Positions 50,970 to 60,252 of a stretch of DNA of 64,000 nucleotides are shown piece after piece. The stretch's first letter is position 1. Each line of letters starts with the position of its first letter. The stretch covers positions 372,001 to 436,000 of the forward strand of contig NZ_JAGGKI010000003.1 in assembly GCF_017873605.1 (NCBI RefSeq). The letters are read 5' to 3'. A model generated the notes under the pieces. The model was not told the origin of the DNA. It did no database searches and saw nothing but the letters and a program-made list of their open reading frames with translations. The translations under genes and the position numbers were made by a program. This DNA is from Paenibacillus lactis. GTDB taxonomy: Bacteria > Bacillota > Bacilli > Paenibacillales > Paenibacillaceae.

Positions 50970-51024
50970 AAAACCCCGGCAATCAGACTAAGACCGGTAC
51001 CGGTACAAAGTCAGACTGTCGGGG
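50970..51024 (-). terminator. Long imperfect hairpin behind tatC
   Basis: CCCCG..AGTC.GACT..ACCGGT/ACCGGT..AGTC..CGGGG: a stem of about 24 positions with mismatches, centred on ACCGGTACCGGT, followed by TTTT on the minus strand, 15 nt past the tatC stop. Confidence 0.7.
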
Positions 51025-51038
51025 TGTGTACGTAAATA

Positions 51039-51815
51039 TCAATCAGTGTCCTCATCCAACGAGACATAACGGCTGTCCCGCTCCATATCCGCCTCCAGCT
51101 GCTTGCGATAGATCTTTGAAGACAGAAACACGCTGAATTCATATAGCAGCAGAAGCGGAATCGTCACCAGGAAATCCGAGATGAAATCCGGCGGCGTGAT
51201 GACCACCGCGATGAATACGAGCGCAAAGTAAGCCAGCTTCCGCATTTTCCGCAACCGAAGCGGATTGAGGATCCGGATTCGGGTTAAGAACATGACCACC
51301 AGCGGCAGCTCGAACAAGAGCGCCAGCGGCAGCACCAGATTGAACATAAAATTCAGGTAATTCGTAATGCCGTACGTTTCCGTAAGTCCCATGCTCTTCG
51401 TAATCATGGTGGTAAAGGACAATGTCATCGGAAAAACAATATAGTATCCGAATACGATACCTACGATGAACAGGATGAACGCATACGGAACATACCTTAC
51501 TGCCGCTTTTTGCTCGTCTTTGTGCAATCCCGGCTTCACGAACGCCCACAGCTGGTAAAAGATCAGCGGGATGGAAATGACCAGCGAGAAGATCGCGGCA
51601 ATTTTCATATAAATTCCAATACCGTCCCAGAATGAGAAGGCATGCAGCTCGAAATTTTTCGCCTGCTCCGCTGCCGTTAAGTAATGATAGATCGGTTCCG
51701 CGACAAATATTCCGCCGATGAGGCCAGCCACGAATACGACAAGCACGACGATGATCCGCTTGCGAAGCTCGCCTAAATGCTCCACAAGCGCCATCTCTTT
51801 CATTGGCTTTGACAT
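51039..51815 (-). CDS. tatC: Twin-arginine translocase subunit TatC
   Basis: About 258 residues with six membrane helices. VEHLGELRKRIIVVLVVFV is the conserved N-terminal signature; FWDGIGIYMKIAAIFSLVIS, FEL-type loops (LLFELPLVVMFLTRI) and FALVFIAVVITPPD follow. With TatA it forms the Tat translocase for folded proteins. ATG 51815 was chosen (GGTGG ahead); an upstream frame adds 16 residues without a ribosome site. It lies behind tatA, separated by a hairpin. Confidence 0.96.
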   Translation of the reverse strand: MSKPMKEMALVEHLGELRKRIIVVLVVFVAGLIGGIFVAEPIYHYLTAAEQAKNFELHAFSFWDGIGIYMKIAAIFSLVISIPLIFYQLWAFVKPGLHKDEQKAAVRYVPYAFILFIVGIVFGYYIVFPMTLSFTTMITKSMGLTETYGITNYLNFMFNLVLPLALLFELPLVVMFLTRIRILNPLRLRKMRKLAYFALVFIAVVITPPDFISDFLVTIPLLLLYEFSVFLSSKIYRKQLEADMERDSRYVSLDEDTD

Positions 51816-51849
51816 GATAGACACCACCCTATTGTGACCCTGACAAAAC

Positions 51850-51876
51850 AAAATCCCTCCCATGGAGGAGGGATTT
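51850..51876 (-). terminator. Intergenic hairpin between tatA and tatC
   Basis: Minus strand AAATCCCTCC-TCCAT-GGGAGGGATTTTG, a perfect stem with TTTT. It should reduce read-through from tatA into tatC and so keep TatA in excess. Confidence 0.8.
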
Positions 51877-51898
51877 CACAGCTTGCTAATGCATATGC

Positions 51899-52135
51899 TT
51901 ATTCCGGAAGACGCTTGTCCTCAGACTTGCTGGGTGCTACAGCCTGCTGGGGAGCCTCCTCTTTCTTCTTAGCCGGTGTTTCATCTTCCGCCAGAATCTC
52001 GCGCGTGCCGTTCTTAAATTCACGGAATGTTCTGCCGACAGCCCGTCCCAATTCAGGAAGCTTGTTCGGACCGAACAGCAGCAGCGCCAAGATCACGAGC
52101 AGGATAATGCCCGGCACTCCGATCGTAGAGCCCAT
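51899..52135 (-). CDS. tatA: Twin-arginine translocase subunit TatA
   Basis: About 78 residues: one N-terminal membrane helix (IGVPGIILLVILALLLFGPN), the KLPELGRAVGRTFREF amphipathic helix with the conserved F-G hinge, and a charged tail. TatA forms the pore of the Tat system. ATG 52135 has AGGAGGAGAATAGAT in front. It precedes tatC as in B. subtilis tatAY-tatCY. Confidence 0.95.
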   Translation of the reverse strand: MGSTIGVPGIILLVILALLLFGPNKLPELGRAVGRTFREFKNGTREILAEDETPAKKKEEAPQQAVAPSKSEDKRLPE

Positions 52136-52400
52136 ATCTATTCTCCTCCTTGTCCTGCTTATTGCCATTCAAGGACTTCAGGAAAGTCTTAAAGCAATCC
52201 GTCAAACCTTTGACTTCACAGGTGTTAACCAAACCGACAATTACAATGGACGATTCATCATTTAACCTCGTACAATATATCGCCATCATACCATAATGTA
52301 AATCACATATACAGTCTGCAATCGTGACAGATTATTTACATATTTATCTAGTGAATGATCGATACTGTTAAATCCAAGCCTGCCAAATCAGCGGCTATGC

Positions 52401-52892
52401 TTAAAGCTGCTCCCGATACTGGCCGGTCACCATCAGCAGCGCTTCAGGAAGCTGGTCCATGACGGCAGCCAAATTTTCATGCACACCCTTCGGGGAGCCC
52501 GGGAGATTGACAATCAAGGTGCGGCCGCGAACGCCGCAGACGCCCCGAAAGAGCATGGCGCTCCGGTTCTTCTGCATCACGGTTGCCCGCATCGCCTCCG
52601 CAATGCCCGGCACTTCCCGTTCAATGACCCGCCTTGTCGCCTCCGGCGTAACGTCGCGGACGGCAAGCTCTGTCCCGCCTGTGGTCAGAACAAGATCCAC
52701 CTGGTAATAATCCGTCAGCTCAATCAATGCAGCAATAATTTCATCCTGCTCATCCGGCACGATCCGGTATTCGATTATTTCACCGCCCAGCTCTTCCTCT
52801 ACCAGCTCCCGGATCACCTGAGCGCTTGTATCCTCACGTTCTCCTCGCGAGCCTTTATCGCTCGCCGTCAGGATCGCCGTCTTCCACAGCAT
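52401..52892 (-). CDS. mogA: Molybdopterin adenylyltransferase / MoaB-type protein
   Basis: 163 residues. TAILTASDKGSRGEREDTSA, DLVLTTGGTELAVRDVTPEA (the GGTG-like MPT-binding motif, here GGTE) and FRGVCGVRGRTLIVNLPGSP are the MoaB/MogA hallmarks. It adenylates molybdopterin in molybdenum cofactor synthesis. MogA and MoaB are hard to tell apart by sequence; B. subtilis uses MoaB in this role. It lies 46 bases downstream of moaC on the same strand. Confidence 0.93.
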   Translation of the reverse strand: MLWKTAILTASDKGSRGEREDTSAQVIRELVEEELGGEIIEYRIVPDEQDEIIAALIELTDYYQVDLVLTTGGTELAVRDVTPEATRRVIEREVPGIAEAMRATVMQKNRSAMLFRGVCGVRGRTLIVNLPGSPKGVHENLAAVMDQLPEALLMVTGQYREQL

Positions 52893-52938
52893 GAGCCTCT
52901 CTCCTTCCCACTCTATCCGAATCTCCGGTATAGCGATA

Positions 52939-53415
52939 TTAAGTTGTTTCCATTATGTAATCCCCGCTCTTCCCGCCGGATTTGCTGACCAGCATGGTCG
53001 GACCGATGATCATGTCTTTCTGCAGCGCCTTGCACATGTCGTATACCGTCAATGCCGCAGCCGAAACGGCGGTCAGGGCTTCCATCTCGACCCCGGTCTT
53101 TCCTGTCGTCTTCACCGTTGCTTCGATATACAGCTCATCGCTTCCATTGTCGCTGAAATCGACGTTCACGCCGGTGAGAGGCAGAGGATGACACATCGGA
53201 ATCCAGTTTGACGTGTTCTTCGCAGCCATAATCGCTGCGACTTGAGCCACTGCCAGGACGTCGCCCTTGCCGATCTTTCCTTCTTGAATTCGCGCGAGCG
53301 TATCCGGATGCATCCGCACCGTCGTTTTCGCCACGGCTGTCCGGGCCGTTATGTCCTTATCGCTCACGTCAACCATACGGGCTCTGCCCTGCTGGTTAAA
53401 ATGACTCAGTTCCAT
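52939..53415 (-). CDS. moaC: Cyclic pyranopterin monophosphate synthase MoaC
   Basis: 158 residues: [24 protein letters not shown]-like [34 protein letters not shown] and [20 protein letters not shown] are diagnostic. It makes cPMP together with MoaA; moaA is not in the window. ATG 53415 overlaps the fau gene by ten bases, with GGAGGG inside fau as ribosome site, so the two are translated together. Confidence 0.97.
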   Translation of the reverse strand: MELSHFNQQGRARMVDVSDKDITARTAVAKTTVRMHPDTLARIQEGKIGKGDVLAVAQVAAIMAAKNTSNWIPMCHPLPLTGVNVDFSDNGSDELYIEATVKTTGKTGVEMEALTAVSAAALTVYDMCKALQKDMIIGPTMLVSKSGGKSGDYIMETT

Positions 53416-54074
53416 CCGATATCCCTCCGCTGCGAGCGAATGCCCGCTCTATAGTAACCCTTGTCCGTGATCACGCCGTCCAATCGCCGGTCATGCTCAT
53501 CCATCGGGACCTGATTCACGAGCTGAATTTCATAACCGAGACCGATCCACCATGACTTACCGCGTTCTTCCGCCTCTTCCGTCCTTGAATCCGGCTCAAG
53601 CGCGCCGGACAGCCGGTCATAGTAACCGCCGCCGTAACCTAAGCGGCCGCCGTCGGGGTCAAAGGCAAGCCCGGGTACCCAGATGACATCAGGAGACATG
53701 GCCGAATACTTGCTTACCCGCTTCGGATCAGGCTCCATGATGCCATATGCACCCGGGGCCAACTCGTCCCACGAGCGGATCTCATACAGCTCCATGGAGC
53801 GGTCTTTCGGAATGCTCCGGGGGACGATAACCCGAATCCCCTCCTGCCAGGCCCATTCCACCAAAGGCCTCGTATCCATCTCGGAGCGGAAAGGAACATA
53901 AATCATCATGCTCTTGAATGAATGCTGCTTCATTAATTCGGATGCATGCCCGCATGCCTGACGCGAGCGTTCCGACCGCTCCTCCGGGGAGAGTTCGCTC
54001 CGGAGCCTTGTCATCTGCTCCCGCAGCTGTTGTTTCATGCTTCCTGAAATCTTCTCTTCATCAAATTTCGACAA
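53406..54074 (-). CDS. 5-formyltetrahydrofolate cyclo-ligase
   Basis: About 222 residues. [19 protein letters not shown] at the start, [19 protein letters not shown] and the ATP/phosphate motif [15 protein letters not shown] are typical of the family (YqgN/Fau). It converts 5-formyl-THF back to 5,10-methenyl-THF. TTG 54074 has AGAGGAAG seven bases upstream; GTG 54092 has none. It lies ahead of moaC in a shared transcript, an unusual pairing of folate and molybdopterin genes. Confidence 0.9.
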   Translation of the reverse strand: MSKFDEEKISGSMKQQLREQMTRLRSELSPEERSERSRQACGHASELMKQHSFKSMMIYVPFRSEMDTRPLVEWAWQEGIRVIVPRSIPKDRSMELYEIRSWDELAPGAYGIMEPDPKRVSKYSAMSPDVIWVPGLAFDPDGGRLGYGGGYYDRLSGALEPDSRTEEAEERGKSWWIGLGYEIQLVNQVPMDEHDRRLDGVITDKGYYRAGIRSQRRDIGWN

Positions 54075-54248
54075 CGTGATTCTTCCTCTCACGTTTAATT
54101 AAGACTAGTTTACCACTGTTCCTCCCTTTAGCCAAGAAAGACGCAAAGTCAATATCAAGGTCGATTGTTCCACCGTTTTCAGGTAAACTTACTGTATTAC
54201 GAACCATTTCTTAATTGAAGTATATCGATTGATGGAGGTTTCACATCT

Positions 54249-56201
54249 ATGCTGCTGCAGGCCAATGGCATAACGAAATTATATGGAGTAACCCCGGTGC
54301 TTGAAGGAATTAATCTGCAAGTGCTGGAGCGTGAACGCATCGGACTGGTCGGCGTGAACGGAGCCGGCAAATCCACCCTGCTGAAAATTTTGGCGGGGGA
54401 AATGTCCTACGACGGAGGCCAAATATTCAAAGCCAAGGAGACGACGATCGGCTATCTTGCCCAGAACAGCGGTCTTCAATCGGAACGGAGCATTTGGAAT
54501 GAGATGCTGGACGTGTTCGCACCGCTGCTCGAGACGGAGCGCGAGCTCCGTTCGATGGAAGAACAAATTGCCGACCCGAAATCGAGCGAGGATCCGAAGA
54601 AATATCAAGAGCTGCTGGACCGTTACGCGATCCGTTCCGACTGGTTCAAGGACCAAGGCGGGTACGAGATCGAAACGCGCATCCGAAGCGTGCTTCACGG
54701 GATGGGTTTTGGCGGCTTCTCCCCGGATACGCCCATCTCTACTTTGAGCGGCGGTCAGAAAACAAGGCTTGCTCTCGCTAAAATATTGCTGCAGGCGCCC
54801 GATCTGCTTATGCTCGACGAACCGACGAACCACCTGGACATCGCCACGTTGACTTGGCTTGAAGATTATCTTCGCGGTTATTCAGGATCGCTGCTGGTCG
54901 TATCCCATGACCGGTACTTCCTGGATCGGCTTGTTACGACCATTGTCGAAATCGAACGCCGCCATTCCAAGAAATACACGGGCAACTACAGCCGTTATAT
55001 CGAGCTGAAGGCAGCTGAATACGAATCCCAGCTGAAGCAATATGAGAAGCAGCAGGAGGAAATTGCGCGCATGGAAACCTTTATCCAGCGCAATCTCGTC
55101 CGGGCGTCAACGACCAAGCGGGCGCAAAGCCGCCGCAAGGCGCTGGAAAAGATGGAACGTCTGGACAAGCCAATGGGGGATTTGAAAAAAGCCCATTTCT
55201 CCTTTGAGCCTGAGTATATGTCCGGCAAGGACGTGCTTCAGGTTCGGGACTTGTCGGTCGCTTTCGAGCCGGGCAAGCCATTATTCGAGCATGCGTCCTT
55301 CGACCTGCATCGCGGCGAGACGGTTGCATTGATCGGTCCGAACGGGGTCGGCAAGTCCACGCTGCTGAAATGCCTCATCGGAACGATGAAGCCGGCTGCC
55401 GGATCGCTGCAATGGGGGACCAAGGTGAAGATCGGCTATTATGACCAGGAGCAATCGGAGCTTAATCCAAGCAATACCGTGCTTGAGGAACTGTGGAGCG
55501 CCTATCCGCATATGGAGGAAGCCCGTATTCGCACGGTTCTAGGCAATTTCCTGTTCAGCGGCGAGGACGTGCTCAAGAAGATCAGCTCCTTAAGCGGCGG
55601 CGAGAAAGCACGCGTGTCGCTCGCCAAGCTGATGCTGCTTGAAGCCAATATGCTTATTCTCGACGAGCCGACGAACCATTTGGATTTATTCAGCAAAGAG
55701 GTGCTTGAATCGGCACTAATTGATTATGAGGGAACGCTGCTGTTCATTTCCCATGACCGTTACTTCCTCAACAAAATGGCGGAACGGATCATCGAGCTTC
55801 ATCCGGACGGCATTCAACATTTCCTGGGTAATTATGACGATTATACAGAGAAAAAGCAGGAGATTCTGGATATGGACGATGAACCGTCTGAGCCTTTCGC
55901 CCGGCATGCTATAAAGCCCCAGGCCAAGCAGGAGACCCCGGTTGAGAAGCAGGGGGCCCTTTCTTTCGAAGCCGAGAAGCAGGCCAAGCGCGAGGAACGG
56001 AATCGGCAGCGCAAGCTGGCGAGCCTGGAGGAACAGATTCATACCCTTGAGTCCGAGATTGCCGCGCTGGAGGAAGAAATGGCGCTGCCCGAGATTTATC
56101 AGGATTACATGGCGCTTCAGGAGCGGCAGCAGTCCCTTGATGAGAAGAAAGCGCAGCTTGATCAAATTTTTGCCGAGTGGGAAGCTCTTCTGGAAGACTA
56201 A
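54249..56201 (+). CDS. ydiF: ABC-F family ATPase, YdiF-like
   Basis: 650 residues, two ATP-binding domains in one chain: first Walker A GVNGAGKSTLLKILAG, signature LSGGQKTRLALAKIL, Walker B DLLMLDEPTNHLD; second Walker A GPNGVGKSTLLKCLIG, signature LSGGEKARVSLAKLM, Walker B LILDEPTNHLD. Between them is the P-site tRNA-interaction linker (TKRAQSRRKALEKM). The C-terminus (from about 560) is a coiled coil. ABC-F proteins act on the ribosome rather than in membranes. It is divergent from fau and converges on tsaD; B. subtilis ydiF has the same neighbours. Confidence 0.92.
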   Translation: MLLQANGITKLYGVTPVLEGINLQVLERERIGLVGVNGAGKSTLLKILAGEMSYDGGQIFKAKETTIGYLAQNSGLQSERSIWNEMLDVFAPLLETERELRSMEEQIADPKSSEDPKKYQELLDRYAIRSDWFKDQGGYEIETRIRSVLHGMGFGGFSPDTPISTLSGGQKTRLALAKILLQAPDLLMLDEPTNHLDIATLTWLEDYLRGYSGSLLVVSHDRYFLDRLVTTIVEIERRHSKKYTGNYSRYIELKAAEYESQLKQYEKQQEEIARMETFIQRNLVRASTTKRAQSRRKALEKMERLDKPMGDLKKAHFSFEPEYMSGKDVLQVRDLSVAFEPGKPLFEHASFDLHRGETVALIGPNGVGKSTLLKCLIGTMKPAAGSLQWGTKVKIGYYDQEQSELNPSNTVLEELWSAYPHMEEARIRTVLGNFLFSGEDVLKKISSLSGGEKARVSLAKLMLLEANMLILDEPTNHLDLFSKEVLESALIDYEGTLLFISHDRYFLNKMAERIIELHPDGIQHFLGNYDDYTEKKQEILDMDDEPSEPFARHAIKPQAKQETPVEKQGALSFEAEKQAKREERNRQRKLASLEEQIHTLESEIAALEEEMALPEIYQDYMALQERQQSLDEKKAQLDQIFAEWEALLED

Positions 56202-56378
56202 TGTCCCTCCCGTCTAACGAGCCGACTCAAGAAGTCTCATGTGGACGGTCCTAGGCCGTGATGGGAGAGTTCTGCCCGAACAAATCGATGTTGAATCGAC
56301 ATCGACGCCATGCTTCCCTGGGACCTTTTAATCACCTTCAAAAAAATTCACAAAATCGTTTCAAATGAGGGATTGGAT

Positions 56379-56638
56379 TTATTCACAAACTTATCCCCAG
56401 AATTGGTGCATAAGTCAAACTTAAAAATGGCCGAAATGGCCATTTTTTTGTTGTTATCCGAGCCCTCGCGGCCCGATATCCAACATTATCCACTAAGTTA
56501 TACACATTATCCACAGATTCCACCGGCAAAAATGAAAATCATGTCCCCTTATTTCATTCTTTTTCAGAAGTCCGGTTTATCGACATTTTTCTTGCTTATT
56601 CACATTTTTCACCGGATATGTGGATAACTTTGTTCACA
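56379..56638. promoter_or_regulatory. Cluster of DnaA boxes
   Basis: Five 9-mers fit TTATNCACA exactly: TTATTCACA (56379-56387), TTATACACA (56498-56506), TTATCCACA (56507-56515), TTATTCACA (56596-56604) and, reversed, TGTGGATAA (56619-56627). Three more differ by one base: TTATCCCCA (56391), TTATCCACT (56486) and TTGTTCACA (56630). B. subtilis is known to carry such clusters outside oriC, one of them next to gcp (tsaD), as I recall; they titrate DnaA. The rest of 56202-56931 has only the terminators. Confidence 0.8.
56423..56449 (+). terminator. Terminator inside the DnaA-box cluster
   Basis: AAAAATGGCC-GAAAT-GGCCATTTTTTT: a perfect stem with T run, on the ydiF strand, about 220 nt past its stop. 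It may also work on the other strand. Confidence 0.8.
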
Positions 56639-56842
56639 ACTTGACAGCATCCGAATTTCACAATCACGAAGAAGCCGCTCCATGTAAACACGGGGCCGTG
56701 CCCCCGTCTTGCAATGTCCCATCGCGCGCTGGGGAGCAGTGCGGAATGCGATTGCACACCGCCATGAAGCAGACAGTCCCCACCACCATAAAGCAATGAT
56801 TGATGCCGGCCGATGACAAGTTCACATACAGCGAAGCATAGC

Positions 56843-56881
56843 AAAAAAGCCTGCCGTCCCTTTAAACAGAGACGACAGGCT
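56843..56881 (-). terminator. Terminator of tsaE-tsaB-rimI-tsaD
   Basis: Minus strand AGAGCCTGTCGTCTC-loop-GGGACGGCAGGCTTTTTT, about 50 nt past the tsaD stop. Confidence 0.88.
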
Positions 56882-56931
56882 CTACCTTTATGCTTATTCC
56901 TTCCCATCATTACGCAAACGCCGCGCATGGC

Positions 56932-57975
56932 CTAAAATTTCGCCCAATCCTCCAACGGCAATTGCGGATCAGCCTTCATATCCAGCGGCGTAAAGCTGCC
57001 CTGCTTCCACTTTAAGTGAGCGGCCGCGGCGATCATGGCGCCATTGTCCGTGCAATATTGGAACGGCGGAATCGTCAGCTGGATGCCTTCCGCCTGACAG
57101 CGTTCCGTCAGCGCGCTGCGCAGGCCCCTGTTGGCGGCCACGCCGCCGCATAAGAGAAGCTGCTTTGCGCCATACTCCTTGACGGCACGGACTGCCTTCT
57201 CGACCAGCACTTCCACCACGGACTCCTGGAAGCCGCGGGCGATGGCTTCGATCCGGACGTCCTCGCCGCGCATTTTACTCTGATTGACGACATTCAGAAC
57301 GGCGGACTTCAATCCGCTGAAGCTGAAGTCGTAGCTATCCGGTTCCAGCCAGACCCGAGGCAATTCGATGGACTCCGGCGCCTCCAGCGCCATTCGATCC
57401 ACATGAGGCCCGCCGGGGTACGGGAAGCCGAGCGCGCGCGCAACCTTGTCGTAAGCCTCGCCGACCGCATCGTCCCGCGTCCTGCCGATCAGCTCGAAGC
57501 TCCCCTCCTCCTTCATGAGAACAAGCTCCGTGTGCCCGCCGGATACGACCAGGGCCATGCTTGGGTAAACAATGTCCCCAACGAACCGGTTCGCATAAAT
57601 ATGCCCGGCTATGTGATGAGTGCCGATCAGCGGCTTGCCGAGCGCAAAGGCCAGACTCTTCGCTGCCATAACGCCGACCAGCAGCGCACCGACCAGGCCG
57701 GGGCCTTGGGTGACTGCGACGGCCGAAATGTCCTTCATCTCGATTCCGGCCTCTTTCACCGCCTGTTCAATAATCATCGTGATGCTCTCGACATGCTTTC
57801 GCGAGGCGACTTCAGGCACCACGCCGCCAAAAGCTTTGTGGGTCTCAATCTGGCTTGCAATGACGCTCGAGAGTACCTTGTATCCATCCTTCACGACCGC
57901 AACCGAGGTTTCGTCGCAGCTGGTTTCAATAGCCAAGATACAGCTATGCTCCCGATCTATTCTTTCATCTATCAT
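56932..57975 (-). CDS. tsaD: tRNA threonylcarbamoyltransferase subunit TsaD
   Basis: 347 residues, ASKHA fold. [19 protein letters not shown], metal ligands in [35 protein letters not shown] and [17 protein letters not shown] are the family marks. With TsaB and TsaE it makes t6A37 on ANN-decoding tRNAs. Its ATG overlaps the rimI stop by four bases (ATGA). Same order as in B. subtilis. The DnaA-box cluster lies behind its terminator. Confidence 0.98.
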   Translation of the reverse strand: MIDERIDREHSCILAIETSCDETSVAVVKDGYKVLSSVIASQIETHKAFGGVVPEVASRKHVESITMIIEQAVKEAGIEMKDISAVAVTQGPGLVGALLVGVMAAKSLAFALGKPLIGTHHIAGHIYANRFVGDIVYPSMALVVSGGHTELVLMKEEGSFELIGRTRDDAVGEAYDKVARALGFPYPGGPHVDRMALEAPESIELPRVWLEPDSYDFSFSGLKSAVLNVVNQSKMRGEDVRIEAIARGFQESVVEVLVEKAVRAVKEYGAKQLLLCGGVAANRGLRSALTERCQAEGIQLTIPPFQYCTDNGAMIAAAAHLKWKQGSFTPLDMKADPQLPLEDWAKF

Positions 57976-58499
57976 AACTGTTTATGACTTCCTTCCATGC
58001 CTTCGTCCCCCCGATAGGGAGGCAGATCCGCCCACATAATCAGCGCGTCCTCCTGATTGTCCGAATAATAACCCTTGCGGACGCCGGCGGGCTTAAATCC
58101 TTTTTTCATATATAAGCGCTGAGCGACATGATTGGATAAACGGACCTCCAGCGTCATTTTCTCCATTCCCATAAATGCCGCCGTCTTCATCAGCTCGCTG
58201 AGCAGCCGCTCGCCCCACTTCCGTCCGCGATAGGCTTCGAGCAATGCAATATTGGTCACATGGGCTTCGTCAACAATCGTCCACATCCCTGCATATCCAA
58301 TTAAGCGTCCTTCGTATTCCATCACCATATAATGTGCAAAATGATTCAGCTTCAACTCATTGCGAAATGCTTCTTCCGTCCAGGGCACCGAAAAGGCCTC
58401 GTGCTCCACCGCAAGAACATCCGGAATATCCTCTAGTGTCATCAGCCGGAAGGACAGCGCGCCTTCCTCCCGTGCATCCGGCTTCCACTCCTGCTCCAT
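57972..58499 (-). CDS. rimI: Ribosomal protein alanine N-acetyltransferase RimI
   Basis: About 175 residues. [20 protein letters not shown], acetyl-CoA loop [19 protein letters not shown] and [20 protein letters not shown], as in RimI. It acetylates the N-terminus of a ribosomal protein (S18 in E. coli). ATG 58499 has GGAGGG six bases upstream; GTG/ATG further up adds residues without support. It lies between tsaB and tsaD, coupled to the latter by overlap. Confidence 0.93.
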   Translation of the reverse strand: MEQEWKPDAREEGALSFRLMTLEDIPDVLAVEHEAFSVPWTEEAFRNELKLNHFAHYMVMEYEGRLIGYAGMWTIVDEAHVTNIALLEAYRGRKWGERLLSELMKTAAFMGMEKMTLEVRLSNHVAQRLYMKKGFKPAGVRKGYYSDNQEDALIMWADLPPYRGDEGMEGSHKQL

Positions 58500-58516
58500 G
58501 AACGTCCCTCCTGACT

Positions 58517-59311
58517 TCACCGCCTGCGCAGCAAATTCGCTTCCGCTTCGGAAAGCTGTGTGTAGTTCGGTATCAGCGTATGCGGCTCATCCGAATCCCC
58601 GGCCGACAAACGAGCCGCTCCAAGATAGCCAAGCCAGCGCCCTTCGAGCGCATAAGGCACCAGCTGCAGGTGATCGCCGAACCAGGATGACAAACGGCGG
58701 GCCGCCTCGGCATGAAGATCCGTCTCGCCTACTACATAAACAGCAGACGGGCGCTCCTGCTCGGACAGTTGGCCGATTCGCTCATTCAGTTCATCCACCC
58801 AGGCTTCCATCAGACGGATGCCATCTGCCGCAAGCCGCTCTGGTGCCTTCGACTTCGAGCCTGCTGCTTCTGCAGCAAACAGAGCCGTATATACCTGCCC
58901 CCGTCTTGCATCGAGCAGGGGGATAACCCAATGATTCCCTGCTGCTGCTTCATGCTGGTCCCTGCCAGCTTGAAGCCCGCCCCAAGCCAGCGCATGCAGG
59001 CTCGAAACGCCGACGACCGGAATCCGGTTCGCCCAGGCCAGTGTCTTCGCAGCCGTTACCGCAATCCGGATTCCGGTATAGGAGCCCGGACCGACTCCGA
59101 CGGCAATGCCGTCGATATCATCCATGCCGATGCCGGCTTGTTCCAAGGCCTGCGCCATGACCGGATGCAGATACACAGAATGGTTCCGCTCCGCGCTCGT
59201 GTTGATTTCCGTTAACAGCTGATCGTTATCCATCACGGACACCGCCAGCGAAGACGTGGACGTATCCAGCGCCAAAAACCGCTTCTGCGGCTTCGTGTCG
59301 TTGTTGTTCAT
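58517..59311 (-). CDS. tsaB: tRNA threonylcarbamoyladenosine subunit TsaB
   Basis: 264 residues, ASKHA fold: LALDTSTSSLAVSVMDND, the GVGPGSYTGIRIAVTAAKTL signature of TsaB, and IPLLDARRGQVYTALF. It is a scaffold partner of TsaD and TsaE. Its start overlaps the tsaE stop (ATGA); rimI begins 17 bases after its stop. Confidence 0.96.
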   Translation of the reverse strand: MNNNDTKPQKRFLALDTSTSSLAVSVMDNDQLLTEINTSAERNHSVYLHPVMAQALEQAGIGMDDIDGIAVGVGPGSYTGIRIAVTAAKTLAWANRIPVVGVSSLHALAWGGLQAGRDQHEAAAGNHWVIPLLDARRGQVYTALFAAEAAGSKSKAPERLAADGIRLMEAWVDELNERIGQLSEQERPSAVYVVGETDLHAEAARRLSSWFGDHLQLVPYALEGRWLGYLGAARLSAGDSDEPHTLIPNYTQLSEAEANLLRRR

Positions 59312-59802
59312 TCCTGTTTACCCCATTTTTCATTCAAGTCCCGGCACCAAACGCCGTATAGCTTCCCCTGAGGGGTCAGCGTCATCAACCGGTCTCCTTC
59401 ATCCGTCATGGCAATCGAAAGTTGGAGATACTGCTCCGGCATCAGGTCCGTGATCAGGCTGCTCCATTCCACAAGGCAGACGCCGTCACCGTAAAAGTAT
59501 TCATCCAGACCCAGCTCGTCCGCTTCATCGATGGACAGCCGGTATACATCCATATGATAGAGCGGCAGCCGCCCGTTATATTCTTTAATAATCGTAAACG
59601 TCGGGCTGTTCACCACCCCGGCTACGCCGAGATGCTTTGCGAAATACTGGGAAAATGCCGTTTTCCCCGCTCCAAGATCTCCGTCCAGACCGATCACCGT
59701 CCCGGGCTGCGCATGTTCTGCCAACCAGGCGGCAAGCTGCTCCGTCTCCTCCAGACGGCTTGAAATCATTTGAAACCGGCCATCCGTGCGGCCATTATTC
59801 AC
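59308..59802 (-). CDS. tsaE: tRNA threonylcarbamoyladenosine ATPase TsaE
   Basis: 164 residues. Walker A GLDGDLGAGKTAFSQ, VNSPTFTIIKEYNG, MDVYRLSIDEADELGLDEYF and VCLVEWSS are the family motifs. First gene of the operon; GTG 59802 is preceded by AAAGGTGGG. In B. subtilis thiL precedes it; here an SspH gene and its partner lie upstream instead. Confidence 0.97.
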   Translation of the reverse strand: MNNGRTDGRFQMISSRLEETEQLAAWLAEHAQPGTVIGLDGDLGAGKTAFSQYFAKHLGVAGVVNSPTFTIIKEYNGRLPLYHMDVYRLSIDEADELGLDEYFYGDGVCLVEWSSLITDLMPEQYLQLSIAMTDEGDRLMTLTPQGKLYGVWCRDLNEKWGKQE

Positions 59803-59976
59803 GATTTAACCCACCTTTAATGAAATAATCCAGCCTTATAAAATGCTTGATCTTCATTATATCGGTCCTCTCTTCCCCCTGCAAGGAAAGTCACATCCCC
59901 CATCAAGGCACCTGAGCTATTGACGGATGATATTCGCATGTTTTTCAGAAAACTCCGTTAGCATCTTCACACCAAT

Positions 59977-60040
59977 TAAAATACACCTTACCCAAGTGGT
60001 GCTTTATAAAACACAACACCACCGGTTAAGGTGTATTTTC
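59977..60040 (-). terminator. Strong hairpin behind sspH
   Basis: AAAATACACCTTA.CC..GTGGTG / CACCAC.GGTTAAGGTGTATTTT: about 20 paired positions, with A runs before and T runs after on both strands. It lies about 28 nt past the sspH stop. Confidence 0.85.
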
Positions 60041-60067
60041 ATCCACGTAAAGGCCCCCGGTTAAAGG

Positions 60068-60250
60068 TTATTCGCCCTCTTCCAGCCGGTCTACCTTCAC
60101 GGTCTGCGTATTAGTAGGACGAGACCCGACCTGGACGGTAGCCATGCCGTTCTGCTGATCCACATGCTCGATCCAGACCGGCTCGCCTTCAAGATTCACC
60201 TTGTACGTGTCCTTGGATTCGAATATTTCGACGGCGCGTTGCACATCCAT
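60068..60250 (-). CDS. sspH: Small acid-soluble spore protein, SspH type
   Basis: 60 residues: MDVQRAVEIFESKDTYKVNL, EGEPVWIEHVDQQNGMATVQ and a short acidic end, matching the H-type SASP family of about 59-61 residues. These proteins are made in the forespore and packed in the spore core. ATG 60250 has GAGAGGG upstream. It lies three bases behind a hypothetical gene, suggesting a forespore-expressed pair. Confidence 0.93.
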   Translation of the reverse strand: MDVQRAVEIFESKDTYKVNLEGEPVWIEHVDQQNGMATVQVGSRPTNTQTVKVDRLEEGE

Positions 60251-60252
60251 TC

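Noticed and set aside
50942-51136. 64-codon plus-strand frame behind tatC
   Set aside because: It runs across the tatC terminator hairpin and into antisense of tatC; no ribosome site.
56596-56928. 110-codon minus-strand frame between tsaD and the DnaA boxes
   Set aside because: It covers the tsaD terminator and DnaA boxes and shows no ribosome site or family.
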